Source of the DNA: Tipula vernalis
Lineage: Eukaryota > Arthropoda > Insecta > Diptera > Tipulidae
Reading direction: 5' to 3'
Length of the DNA: 64,000 nucleotides
Assembly: GCA_958295665.1 (NCBI GenBank)
Contig: OY282559.1
Location: 253,327,461 to 253,391,460 of the forward strand
The translations under genes were made by a program, and so were the position numbers. The notes below the pieces were generated by a model that worked only from the letters and a program-made list of their open reading frames with translations, did not search any database and was not told the origin of the DNA. Below are positions 32,817-43,497 of this stretch, one piece after another; the stretch's first letter is position 1; every line of letters begins with the position of its first letter.

Positions 32817-34206
32817 CTGTAAAAATAAAGAATCATCATTATTTGAAATGCTGTTTGTTTTGGTTTTGCCTTAATTTACCCTCGGCCTTTACATCCTAAT
32901 CGTTTATCAACATCACGCTGTAATAATCCTTCTAATAGCCATCGTAATTCTTTACTAAATGATTCGGGTAGTTCAACATTCTGTAATACAAAAAAAGAGG
33001 GCAAATCGGATCGGTTAGTCATATTTAATGGACGAGTGAATTTCTTTTTGTCGTGCTAGCTACCATGGTAAGTGTCATACGATCTATTTCGTGCTTATCC
33101 TTTGTTTTGTGTTGCCGAAATGGTGAATGTCCTTTTAACAATTTATATAGCATACAACCAAAACTAAACCAATCAGCACTTGAATCGTACGGTGTACCTT
33201 TTGATAATACTTCGGGCGCCATATAACCATGTGTACCTACCGAGGCATGTGGTTTCTTTTTAGAAAAATCACACGCCAAACCTAAATCCGATATACGCAC
33301 GTGGCCATTTTCGTCCAATAAAATATTTGCCGGTTTTAAATCACGATATACAATAAAACGTCTATGCATATGGTCCAATCCTAATATCACTTCAGCTGCA
33401 TAAAATTTCATTTCGGCCTCGTTGAACACGCCATGTTGTGACAAATGATAATGTAAATCGCCGCCATTCATTAAATCAAGTATAAAACATAATTTATCTG
33501 GTGTATGAAACGCGTATGTCATACAAACTATAAAAGGGCAGTCAACCTGTATAGACAAAAAAAAGAAAAAAACAGGAGTTTTGGTCAAATGTAACTCCAC
33601 CGCAACTTCTCAATAACCGGTTTCCAGTTAAATAACTTACCCCTGTACTAACTAATGATAACATTGTTCGTTCATTTAACGCTAATGTTTCACCTTGTTT
33701 CATTTTAATACGTTTTTTATCCAAACATTTCATTGCATACATTTTACCTGTGTCAGCTTTTCGGCAACCATAAACTTCACCAAATCCGCCTCGTCCAATA
33801 ATACGATGAACGCTAAAATCGTTCATTGTTAATTGAATATTTAATTCTAAATTTTTCCATTGACAAAATCGGGTATATTTGTCGCTGCTTTAAGTATAGA
33901 AGAAATAAAAATTTAAATGTAATATTAATTCACAGTACCATCCAAAAATTGTACAAACATGTTTTACCTTTCTAAAAATTTTTGAAACGGTTCACCACGT
34001 AAATGGTGGAATATTTCTTCTATATACGGTTCAAATAAATTTACCGGTACCTCATTTTTCATAAGAAATTTTTGTACATGTGCAACAGCCTCTTTCGAAT
34101 ATTCATATGAATGTGAGAGCATTTCTTTCATTATAAAATTATCATAAATTTCACGTGCTAATTTTCTGCGCTCCTGATGACATTCTGTTTTTTCGTATGT
34201 TTTTAT
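31251..34206 (-). CDS. Gprk1: G-protein-coupled receptor kinase (GRK2/beta-ARK class), 3' seven exons
   Basis: Phosphorylates activated G-protein-coupled receptors at the plasma membrane, leading to arrestin binding and desensitisation; this is the established role of the family. Coding exons, 5' to 3' on the minus strand: 34206-33968, 33887-33641, 33546-33064, 32980-32880, 32816-32391, 31643-31493, 31421-31251 (stop TAG). All have GT donors and AG acceptors and join in frame, giving about 605 residues. Introns are 63-94 bp except one of 747 bp. Order: RGS domain, AGC-type kinase, PH domain with membrane/G-beta-gamma-binding end. No start codon belongs to the first exon, so the N-terminal ~90-100 residues are on exons not found here. 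The frame is clean throughout, in contrast to the surrounding elements, so the gene is intact. The Gprk1 assignment rests on recollected similarity. Confidence 0.93.
33064..33887 (-). CDS. Gprk1: Gprk1 exons: kinase domain core
   Basis: Exons 33887-33641 and 33546-33064. The first holds the glycine loop [11 protein letters not shown] and the ATP-binding lysine in YAMKCLDKK. The second holds the catalytic loop [13 protein letters not shown], the metal-binding [10 protein letters not shown] (DLG in place of DFG, normal for GRK2-type kinases), [11 protein letters not shown] and [13 protein letters not shown]. All catalytic residues are present, so the kinase should be active. A small kinase exon follows at 32980-32880. 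Confidence 0.93.
33968..34206 (-). CDS. Gprk1: Gprk1 exon: RGS domain C-terminal half
   Basis: Encodes [14 protein letters not shown]...[12 protein letters not shown]...[13 protein letters not shown]... and ends [12 protein letters not shown]. This is the C-terminal part of the RGS homology domain that precedes the kinase in all GRKs. Acceptor CTAG at 34210-34207; donor GTAAAA from 33967. The exon begins mid-domain, so at least one upstream exon is required. Confidence 0.9.
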
Positions 34207-35224
34207 CTAGAAATAAATAAAAACAAATAATAAATACAGTTAGAAAGTTAAAATGAAAATTTATATAACTGTAACATAGTTCATTTTGAATAAAGTCAGA
34301 GCCGTGTATACCTATTAAATTAAAACGGCATGTTTAAAACTAACTTAAAATAAGGTCATAAAAGGACTAAAAAGTAATCCTTTTTACATCGGGGAACGTT
34401 CTTTAATGATGTCACGCGCTTAGATGGGGAGCAAAAAAAACGTTCCAAAAAAATGTAATTTTTTTTTTTAATTCAATGTACGCACGGGATCCGTTCAACA
34501 TGGCATATTTCAAAATGGAATATTAAAATATAACTTAAGGCATATTTCAAAACGGCATATGGTACACTACGGCATAAGGTATACTATGACATATTTCAAA
34601 TTAAATTTATTCTTGCAATGGAAATAAATTTGTATGTAAATCTAATTTTAAAATTAAAAATAGGTGAATTAGCCCTTTAGCGTTTTCCTCCTGTCGTAAC
34701 GTTAAAAGGTTATTTTTATTAAATAAAATTATTTGCAAATATAATAATTTTCTACGAACATCAGTAATTAGAAAGGTAATTTTTATTCTTTATTATTAGC
34801 TAATTCGCTTATTAAATCGCCGATTTTTTATTTTATTTTTGTAATTATTGTTTTTATGGTCTTTCCTAAGTGTTACTTTTTTTTACGCAGATAAATATGT
34901 GGGGAAATCCAGATTTTAATTTTTGTTGTTTTTTTTTACCGAACTATTTTAGTATAGCAGATGTTTTATTGTATTTATGTTTTCGGTTAGTAACCGTTTT
35001 CCAGTTTTCTGGTTATTTAAAAAGAAGCAAATGTCGAAGTACAATAGAAGCACCCCTGAAGCTTGATTCATAACATCGGTAGCGACATAGGAAAAATAGC
35101 ATAGTATTTATTTACGAACTCTCTATCAATCAAATCACTTTAAATAACATAAGCTCCTCCTACTTGTTCCTTACTCGAGTTGAAAATTTATTTGGTAACT
35201 GAGTATTATTTTAGAAATAAAAGC
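34207..35224. other. upstream intron or 5' flank of Gprk1; minisatellite relic
   Basis: No exon found. At about 34495-34600, CATATTTCAAAACGGCATATGGTACACTACGGCAT occurs in the opposite orientation to the array at 39362-39660, so a relic of the same minisatellite lies on each side of the non-LTR insertion. Confidence 0.5.
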
Positions 35225-35282
35225 AATCGTGAATTTGCGGTAGCAGGAATATACCATAGAGGTAGGTAGAGGTTAAAAGGTT

Positions 35283-36599
35283 ATGAATAAGATAACACAA
35301 ATTAACCTTGACCATTCTAAGGGTGCTTCGGCAGCTCTACTCCTCAGGCTGACTAGGTCGGGTGAGGATGTGATACTAATCCAAGAACCTTGGATTAATA
35401 ACAATAGGATCTGTGGCCTCAGAACCAAGGGGTACAAAATTATATCCTCTAGTAAGTCTGGGAAGATCAGATCTTGTATTCTTGGGAAAAATAATATTAA
35501 TCTTTTCCTTGTCTCTCAATACAGGAATGGTGACACTACTGAAGTTAGCCTGGAAGTAGGCACTTGTAGATTCTGGCTAGTTTCAGCCTACATGGACCGG
35601 GAGAAGGAGGTTCCTCCGGATAACCTGGAGGAGCTAATCCGTGAAGCGGAACAATCAAAGGTAGGTGTGATACTGGGAGTTGATGCTAATGCGCATCACA
35701 CTATCTGGGGAAGCACGGACATTAATGAAAGAGGTGAGTCGCTTTTTGATTATTTGATGTGTACTAACCTTTCAGCGTGTAATATTGGGCGGGAACCCAC
35801 ATTTATTACTAGTAACAGGCAGGAGGTTCTAGACGTGACCCTTGCCTCAAATAATATTCTTCATATGCTTAAAAATTGGAGGGTGGATAAGGAACACTCC
35901 TTTTCTGATCATCGATATTTAACCTATAGCCTCGATATTCACCTTGCTACCCGGGAAGCCTTCAGGAACCCTAGAAGGACCAACTGGAGCAAATATGGGG
36001 AATTATTGGAGGATATGTTACCGTCGAGGGCTATGGAGCCCCTGACGACCGTTGGGGAGCTGGAGGACATGGTGGCTAGCATTACTAGCGCATGCAACCG
36101 ATCCTTTCGCGCTGCCTGCCCACTGGCTAAGCCTAGGGGTAGGCAAAAACCAGTATGGTGGTCCAGGGATCTGGGACCCTATCGTAAGGCTTGTAGGACA
36201 GCCTTTAATAGAGCCAAAAATACAAGGGAGGCTCAGGATTGGGACTCCTCTTAGGAGAAACTCGGAATTTATAAGAAAGCATTAAGAAAGGCACAAAGGA
36301 GGTCTTGGAGAATCTTCTGTGATAAAATGGAAGAGGTATCCGAAACCTCCCACCTTAGGAAGATTCTTTCCAAAAGTACAGCTAGTCCCAGTTTTTTGAT
36401 AAAACCGGACGGATCTTGGACAGCTTCTAGTGGAGAATCTCTGGAGCTTCTCTTCGAGACACACTTCCCAGGGAGCTTTGAAGACCTGTTGGTGCTTAGC
36501 AATCATCACGAATCACTGTCAGTGTTCACAGAGGATATCGTAACCAGGAAACGGATCCTATGGGCACTGAGGGGTTTTAAACCAATTAAATCGGCTGGC
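35283..36599 (+). pseudogene. retrotransposon endonuclease and linker
   Basis: From the ATG at 35283: ITQINLDHSKGASAALLL, VILIQEPWINNNRI (the QEPW catalytic Glu), GVDANAHHTIWGS (catalytic Asp) and SFSDHRYLTYSL (catalytic Asp-His). All endonuclease catalytic residues are visible. A TAG at 36252-36254 interrupts the frame. The same frame then continues to about 36600, where a frameshift moves into the RT frame. When intact it would nick target DNA. Confidence 0.85.
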
Positions 36600-37690
36600 T
36601 GGATCAAATTATACCAGCGGAACTTCAAAACAACTCAGTAATTATTCTTCCCTATCTGGGAGCTATATTCAAAGGTTGTTTGAAGCTGGGCTATATTCCT
36701 AGGTACTGGACGGAGGTCAATGTGGTGTTTATACCGAAAGCGGGGAAAAGCTCAAATGTCTATCCTAAGGACCTAAGATCAATAACTCTATCATCCTTTC
36801 TTTTGAAAACCTTGGAAAGGCTGCTGGATGTTTGCATCAGAGATAAAATAGGTGCCAGGAAGTGGGCACCGTCTCAGCATGCGTACACAAAGGGTAGATC
36901 TGTGGACACTGCTCTGCACGCCTTGGTGTGTGCGATTGAGAAATCGATTAATTCGAAGGAATTTTGTTTGGTGTCCTTCCTGGATATAGAGGGCGCCTTT
37001 AATAATGTGAAAGCGGAGGCAATCAAGGAGGGATTGTCATTTTTGGAGGTGGACGTTCCTCTGATAGGGTTAATCAATTATATGCTGGGAAGCAGGATTG
37101 TTAGCTCGAAGTTGGGGGACTCCACAATCAAGAGGCGAGTAACTAGGGGAACCCCGCAGGGGGTTCTGTTCCCTCTTCTCTGGAACATAGTGGTAAACGG
37201 GTAATTCTAGAATTGGAGAGAGAGGGTATTGAAGTTATCGCTTACGCAGATGACGTAGCTTTAGCTTTTACCGGGAAATTCCTGGGCACGATTGTAGACG
37301 TAATGCAGAATGCGCTTACCATCGTTACGAAATGGGCTGGCAAATGTGGACTTGGTATAAACCCGTCCAAGACAGAGCTGGTACTCTTCACTAAGAAATA
37401 TAAAATCCGGGTAGTTGTCCCTCTTACCTTAAATGGCACGAAACTTGCTTTTACTGATAGAGCTAGATATCTGGCCATTATCTTGGACAGTAAGCTTAGT
37501 TGGAAGCCCAACAAGTTGGAGAGAATAAACAAAGCTACTATAGCTTTGTACTCCTGTAGGAACGCCATTGGTCATAGATGGGGTCTGAAGCCGGAGCTGG
37601 TACACTGGCTCTACACCGCTGTAGTGAGACTTGTACTCATGTACGGGGTGGGTGTTTGGTGGCCAGCTCTAGACAAGGTAACTTATAAAA
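36600..37690 (+). pseudogene. retrotransposon reverse transcriptase
   Basis: RT blocks in order: VNVVFIPKAGK, DLRSITLSSFLLKTLERL, QHAYTKGRSVDTAL, SFLDIEGAFNNV, RGTPQGVLFPLLWNIVVNG (expected GVLSPLLWN), then after a one-base loss near 37203, AYADDVALAF (active site), NPSKTELVLFT and YLAIILDSKLSW. Two frames are involved (to 37204 and from 37213). Confidence 0.88.
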
Positions 37691-38019
37691 GTAAGATTGA
37701 GAGAGTGCAAAGAACGACCTGTATGCTTGTTAGCGGGGCATTGAGGTCGACACCGACAAGTGCCTTAGAGGTTATGTTGCACCTTCTTCCGGTCGACATT
37801 TTTGGCAAACAGATGGCGGCAAATACGGCTGTTCGACTTGCAGCCGTCCCTCAGTGGAGGTGTCTTAGTATAGGACACTCTACTATTGTTAGGTCGTTGA
37901 AGGATGAGCTGGCGAATCTTGACTACATTAAACCTACTCTACGCTTCGAGAAGCGATTTCGGACCTCCTTCCCTTCAAGGGAATCCTGGAGGGATAGACC
38001 GTTATCGCAAACCGAAGCG

Positions 38020-38662
38020 TTGCAATTCTTCACAGATGGCTCCAAGCTAGACGGCAAAGTGGGAGCTGGAGTATTCTGTGACAAATTAAATGTATATATT
38101 TCTATTCGTCTCCCTGATTACTGCAGCGTGTACCAAGCTGAAGTCGTAGCGATTTAGGAGGTCATGACGTGGTTGAATCATAATGTGTTATCCTCAGGCG
38201 ATATCACAATCTATGTGGAAAGGGCAAGTCTGGGGAGGCCTATCACAGCGCTGAAACAAGCACTTGGGAAGCAGGCGCTATCCTCAGCGGGGGAAGGGTG
38301 GTCTAACACCCTCATCTGTAGAGTTGCAAGACAAGTTTGGCCGAAGCGGGACTTGGGGCGCACTAGGGCATTAATATCCCTACGCAGACATGAATTAAGA
38401 ACGGTCGTAGGAATTCTCACGGGACACTGCCTTTTTGGAGAACATGCAAGAAGGCTGGGTCTGGAGGAAATGACTTCTGCAGAAGCTGCTTGGACGAAGA
38501 GGAGAAAGAGACGTTGGTCCACTTCTTTTGTTCGTGTCCAGCATTGGCTCTCAGAAGGCACAAACACTTGGGTAAGTTCAGGATGGACTGCCTCTCGGAT
38601 CTCGAAAACAGTAAAGTGCGGGACGTCTTACGCTACATAAGTAGCTCGAAATGGTTCCAATA
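38020..38662 (+). pseudogene. retrotransposon RNase H and C-terminal cysteine region, deleted
   Basis: RNase H begins FFTDGSKLDGKVGAGVF (first Asp) and reaches YQAEVVAI (Glu), followed by an in-frame TAG at 38155. At about 38217 the sequence jumps from DITIYVE directly to RASLGRPITALK. In intact relatives these are separated by most of RNase H, so roughly 80-90 codons are deleted. After that come LTGHCLFGEHARRLGL and, after a frameshift near 38475, FCRSC...HFFCSCP and SSKWFQ. Confidence 0.8.
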
Positions 38663-39141
38663 GGGGTAAAAGGGGAGATATTCTGTGGTATCACAATGGA
38701 CCGTCACCGGTCTAAGTGTGCATAAGCAGCCACTCTAACCTAACCTAACCTAACCTAATCGTGAATTTCTAATGTTGGGCTTTTAAATCTTCGTTGTAAT
38801 GAATTAATTAGGCAGATATAAACAAAATTTGTCGGAAATCTTCATTCAATTTTGAACGAATGGTGTAAAATTTCTTAATTATTAAATAAAGAAATTTGGG
38901 GCCATAATAATTTAGTAAATGTAAAAAACAATAGAAATAAGATAAAATACAATCTTAATAAAATTTCAAAAAATCTCATTTAATTTTTGTAACTTAAATA
39001 AAAATACTCATCTGCGGTATCATTGGGCACCATTTAAGTAAGATACTTCAAATGTCAATTATATGCAAACCAATTTAGTTCGTACGGTTCGCGAAAACTA
39101 TCCTACCAGAATTTTACTTCGATCTCTTATTGAAAATCAGT

Positions 39142-39345
39142 CCATTTGATTAATTTCAGTATGCCTTCATAGTTTTTACCATTCACAGAATAAAATTTAA
39201 CAACTGTTAAACGTTTTTTATAGGTACACTTTTCAAAGAACGCTTTTACAACGTAATCAGGTGCATTGTCGAAAGCGAATTGATCTTCTTTATTCAATCG
39301 GTAAAATCCGGTACCCGCATTCTTTGTAATTCAAATTAATACATT
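39142..39345 (-). other. unassigned open frame, ~66 codons, coding-like
   Basis: A stop-to-stop minus-strand frame ending with TAA near 39142 and lacking an ATG start. The composition is unusually protein-like for this AT-rich DNA: NAGTGFYRLNKEDQFAFD, VVKAFFEKCTYKKRLTVVKF, NGKNYEGILKLIKWTDF. I do not recognise it. It is on the Gprk1 strand and upstream of it, but does not resemble GRK N-terminal sequence. It could be an exon of another gene or a viral or element relic. Confidence 0.3.
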
Positions 39346-39361
39346 CTGATAATATAGGTTT

Positions 39362-39660
39362 AAATGATGTAATGTACCATATGTCGGAGTGTACCATATG
39401 CCGTTTTGAAATATGCTATAGTGTACCATATGCCGTTTTGAAATATGACATTTTAAAATATGCCATAATGTACCATATGCCGAACGGTACGCCGTTTTGA
39501 AATATGCCATTTTAAAAAATTCCATAGTGAACCATAAGCCGTAGTGCATGATATGCCGTTTTGAAATATGACGTTTTGAAATATGCCGTTTTGAAATATG
39601 CCTTATTGTACTACATGGCGTAGTGTAGCATATGCCGTTTTGAGATATGCCATTGTGACC
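39362..39660. repeat. minisatellite, GTACCATATGCCGTTTTGAAA units
   Basis: Irregular tandem array built from ATGCCGTTTTGAAATATG and TAGTGTACCAT blocks in changing order. One reading frame of the minus strand consequently repeats RHISK. That 120-codon frame is a product of the repeat, not a gene. Confidence 0.85.
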
Positions 39661-39699
39661 CCTAGCACGTATAGAATTTCTAATTTGTGTCACAATACA

Positions 39700-40850
39700 A
39701 TTTGTACCAAAACGATTTGAAGATTTTGTTGCGAAAAGTTTTATTTTTATCTGTTTTAAATTGAGACGTGTCGACGAAGGGGAGGGGACGGATACTTACT
39801 GTATTGTGCCGGCGGCCGGGGTCAAAAAAGTTTAAAAACGCATGACAAAACATCTATATTAAAATTGTTTATGTTGCAATGGATCTTAGGCTTATTTTAG
39901 TATAAATAAAAACAACTTCTGGATTATTAGCCTATTTTACATTTAACACAATTTATTCTTTAATTGTACATACTAACGTTTCGGTACCTTTTCGATACCA
40001 TTTCAAAGCCCTTATTCAATACAAGAATACATGTACATATAGGTACAAACTACAAACTAATACACAAATTTCGTAACTTTCAGATTTAACATTTTTTAAC
40101 TTAAATAAACTTTTAATTTTGTCCATTAATTGGACAAGAACACGTAAAATACACTGTTTCAAAAAATTAAAGGAACTACAATTTTTTTCTATTTTTTTAG
40201 TGTTTTTTGAAGAGCTGAAAAACGGTCGTATAGAGATGGAAAAAAAACATTTTAAATCTTCAAGTCTCTAGTTTGGAAATTTTTTAATAGAATATATTTT
40301 TGAGATTAACGCAATTATAAGGCATCATGTTATCATAATAAGGGAACAAGTTATCATCAAAATAAAAAAAAAATTGTTTCGGCGTTTTTCACAATTTAGC
40401 ATTAGTTACTTGTTAACCCTTAACGATCGAGATATTTTTGTAATACTCGCCCGTAAGACGACAGAAAATTAGATGAATTTCTGGAATATGACATTTTTCA
40501 ATTTATATTTTGCCAATCATTAAGGAATCATTCTTGTATTTTCCGGCAAAACTTTACGTTAACATAACAAATTACCTTTGTGATTTGACGTTAAACCGAC
40601 TATTAAACAGCCTACTGCAAGACAGATGTGCTAAAAAATACTGAATAAAATTACCATACGGTATCTACCAGACGGATTTATGTTTGATCAAAAATGCCGC
40701 TAACAGGTTCGCTCACTACGGCCAAACATATGAAATTGAATGTGATACCGAACATTTTTTAACCGTTTCACGATGCCAAATGAAAGTTATATCGAGTCTT
40801 GGAAAAAATTAATTAAGCGATTCGATCGTAAAATAAATTTAATGGAACAT
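39700..40850. other. no gene recognised
   Basis: AT-rich. The block TTAGATGAATTTCTGGAATATG at 40469 recurs at 57213, so a small dispersed repeat is present at both places. Nothing else has defined ends. Confidence 0.4.
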
Positions 40851-40859
40851 TATATTCAT

Positions 40860-41090
40860 ATGAAGGGAGAAATTATCGAGAAATTTTGCAAGTTTTAGTT
40901 TCGATCTGAGTGAGAATAACGAAACATTTATTTTTTTACCAGTCAATCTCATCAGGCTAAAGTGACTGAAAATGCTAATTACACTTTACATTACTTTCTA
41001 TATATAGAAAACAACTGTGTAGTTAAGTATTAGCGAATTATGGAATACGCAAATACAAATATTAAACTCTTAATAAATTTCAATTTAATT
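40860..41090 (-). mobile_element. hammerhead-bearing repeat, minus-strand copy
   Basis: Read on the minus strand it shows the family architecture: ATAATTCGCTAATAC, a hairpin TTTTCTATATATAGAAA, then the hammerhead and AACTTGCAAAATTTC. The 3' part resembles the copy at 55.2 kb (ACATGCAAAATTCTTG). The ends are not determined and there is no coding capacity. Confidence 0.65.
40892..40972 (-). ncRNA. hammerhead ribozyme motif, decayed
   Basis: Minus-strand order: TTTCAGT (40971-40965), C17 at 40964, stem I ACTTTAGC (40963-40956), core CTGATGA (40955-40949), stem II GAT (40948-40946) with ATC (40905-40903), GAAA (40902-40899), stem III ACTAAAA (40899-40893). Stem III pairs except at one A-C position. 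Stem I has an A-C mismatch next to the cleavage site. The core bases are complete, but activity is doubtful. Confidence 0.6.
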
Positions 41091-41256
41091 TTATTTAACG
41101 CATAACTACGATTTCTGTTTTTGAAATGTTAGGTTGGTCAAGTACCGATAAAACCTAACATTATATTCATATATTTATTAGTACGCCCCGACCGAATGTG
41201 TTTTTGACCAATTTGTTACTCTAGTGACTATAGGGTTTGTCAAAAACATACATAAC

Positions 41257-41549
41257 CGACCAATCGGCGCAGTGGTTAAAGCTGCGGCGTTTGGATCGGG
41301 AGGTACCGGGTTCGTCGAACCCCTATAGGGACGGGATACAAAAGGGATTTTTCATCATCTGATTACGATCGGTGATGAAGACGAACACATCTATGACTCG
41401 GCGTGATATGCAGGTGGTTTGCTGCATGCAATGCAATGTGCACGTCCTCGATTTGGCTACTACTGCGTTAATATAGGACGGAAAAAGTACACTGCGAAAG
41501 AATTAGGAGTGCCTTGAGCCCCAGAACAGATGGCATAGAATAAAAAACC
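41257..41549 (+). mobile_element. tRNA-derived SINE
   Basis: Begins with a tRNA-like head: GACCAATCGGCGCAGTGGTT contains an A-box-like element (CGGCGCAGTGG at 41265). GGTTCGTCGAACCCC at 41309 is a B-box-like element, two bases longer than the consensus. A tRNA-unrelated body of about 200 bp follows, ending near GATGGCATAGAATAAAAAACC. These internal promoter boxes drive RNA polymerase III in intact SINEs. I could not fix a target duplication. Confidence 0.7.
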
Positions 41550-41779
41550 GAAATAACATGCATTTAAAAAAACTCTTTTTCATTTTATTTCGGGTTTTTT
41601 GATATATTTGCACCATCAAGCCCTAAATTGAAAGTCGTAATTCTAAAGAATTTTAGTAACTAATTGTAACACAATATAATTTTGCGAAGCATTAACAAAA
41701 TTCTTGCAAAATTCAAGACTTTCTTTTTAAATCAACTATTAATTTATTTGTTTTTCATCATTTCTCACAAGCTATTTTT

Positions 41780-41916
41780 TGATTATAAAATTTCCTGAAT
41801 ACCAGTGCATTTAACAATGTGGCAGATAAGCGTGAACGAATTTTTGTGTCAAAGTTTGTACAAATTGAAAACACACGTTCGGCATCTGTTGAAGTTGGCT
41901 TAATACCCGAGAAGCA
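41780..41916 (-). pseudogene. hAT transposase dimerisation (hATC) domain fragment
   Basis: Minus-strand frame reading CFSGIKPTSTDAERVFSICT then TKIRSRLSATLLNALVFRKF. This matches the hAT C-terminal dimerisation pattern (PTSS..ER.FS......R..L......L.FL). Only about 45 residues remain and the catalytic part is not seen. Confidence 0.65.
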
Positions 41917-42785
41917 CACTAAATAATTTTTGGAAATTTTTAATTCTCTTTTCCGTGTTTTTGAATTATACTATTGCAATTTAATAAAGCAGATTCATTG
42001 AATTTTTCGAGTATAGTCATAGTATGTCAACCTCAAGTTTAACTAATCGCATTTTTTACACTGAACAAGATTAAATAAATCGGATTTATTAAATCGCTGA
42101 TATGATATAAGATGGTACATTTGAAATTACCTATGATACATGTAATTTAGTTAACATTAAATTGATGCTTATATTGTTTCCACACATAAACGCAAAATAA
42201 ACCAATTCTACTATGTAACAGCAGCGATTGCAGCATAGTACATACAATTTTGTATATGGTTAGAAAGAAACATTAATGTCATGATCTCTAAACTTTTACA
42301 CAAACAAAAATTTTACAATCTATTAATTCAATTGTATTTAATTGAAATTATTTAATTAAATGTTGAAAACAATAAAAAAAATTACTCGTACGAGAGTTAG
42401 TTAGGCAGAGTGTATTAGACGTATTCGTCTGTTTGTTTAGACTGTAGAGTAACACTTTAATATCAAACGGATTTTAATTGGAATGGGTTTGAATATGTTC
42501 CTAGGGTATTCTGCTATCAAAACCTTCATACTGGCGGAAGATAAATTTTGCATTCAGCTAATAATATTAATGTAAATATTGTTTGGAAAGTAACTTTTAA
42601 AGAATTCAATTGTTGCTTGTGTATGTACATTGTACATACATATGTATACCAAAAGTTTTCTCGTTAACCTGAAGTTTGAACAAACAATTTTGATTTTGTT
42701 GTTGAGAATATCTAGGGGTATTCAAATTTTATGCGTTACACTAATTTACATTCTTTTGTTTTTCAATTTATCTCTTGTTGGGAGA

Positions 42786-42801
42786 GGGGGGGGGGGGGGG
42801 G
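42786..42801. repeat. 16-base G homopolymer
   Basis: Uninterrupted G run in otherwise AT-rich DNA. Such runs are slippage- and sequencing-error-prone. Confidence 0.9.
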
Positions 42802-43497
42802 TTCGTTCCATGGAAAAATTGGGCAATTGGAATAAATTAAAAATAATTTTACTATGATTTTCCCTTGATGATTATCAGTTTATCGTGTTTTTTGGTCATT
42901 TTCAGGATAACAAATAAACTTGTTCTACACGTAATCAACATCAGCGGTACACCAAATCCAAATTATAGGTGTTTTGAAAACGAATTACTTACATTAGGTG
43001 CTTGATATAAAAAGGAGACCTAAAAAATCAGATGAAGGAATTAAATCAGCTGAAAAGTTTCAAGAGAAGATGACGGGCGTGATATTATATTAAATAGATC
43101 TAACCAGTGTTGTAAACAGTATCTTTCATTAACAGAAACATAACAGGAACTCGCACATTATGGAAATAAACACTAAATTAAAAACACTTTACTAGACCAT
43201 CTTATTGTGGGCCCTGGCTGGCTAAATCCTATCGATGATTCTTAAACATCTGTGAGCGGCTCAAAATGATAATATTACATCTGTAAATTGTACAATATGT
43301 GACTTAGAACGATTATCAAGCTAATCTTACAAGTGTAATTTCAAATTTATTTATTAACACTTGTTAAACGAAACCCACTTAATTAATGTGTAAATGTTTG
43401 ACATTTGAGTATTTATTTTCGACACGTGCTGCACCCTACGTCAAAAAGTCGAACTAAAAAATCCTTCTAAAGGAGCAAAACAAATTATACGTATATA

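Larger units (their letters stand above)
35237..38756 (+). mobile_element. non-LTR retrotransposon with RNase H, 5'-truncated, CCTAA tail
   Basis: Exact 12-bp target duplication AATCGTGAATTT at 35225-35236 and 38757-38768 defines both ends (3520 bp). The 3' end is (CCTAA)4-type repeats (38735-38756) instead of poly(A). It contains endonuclease, RT and RNase H but starts only about 45 bp before the endonuclease, so ORF1 and the 5' UTR are missing. Domain content points to the I/LOA-like groups, not R1, which lacks RNase H. It is related to the fragment at 340-867. Confidence 0.9.

Noticed and set aside
39331..39693. 120-codon frame with repeated RHISK
   Set aside because: Product of the 39.4-kb minisatellite, not a protein gene.
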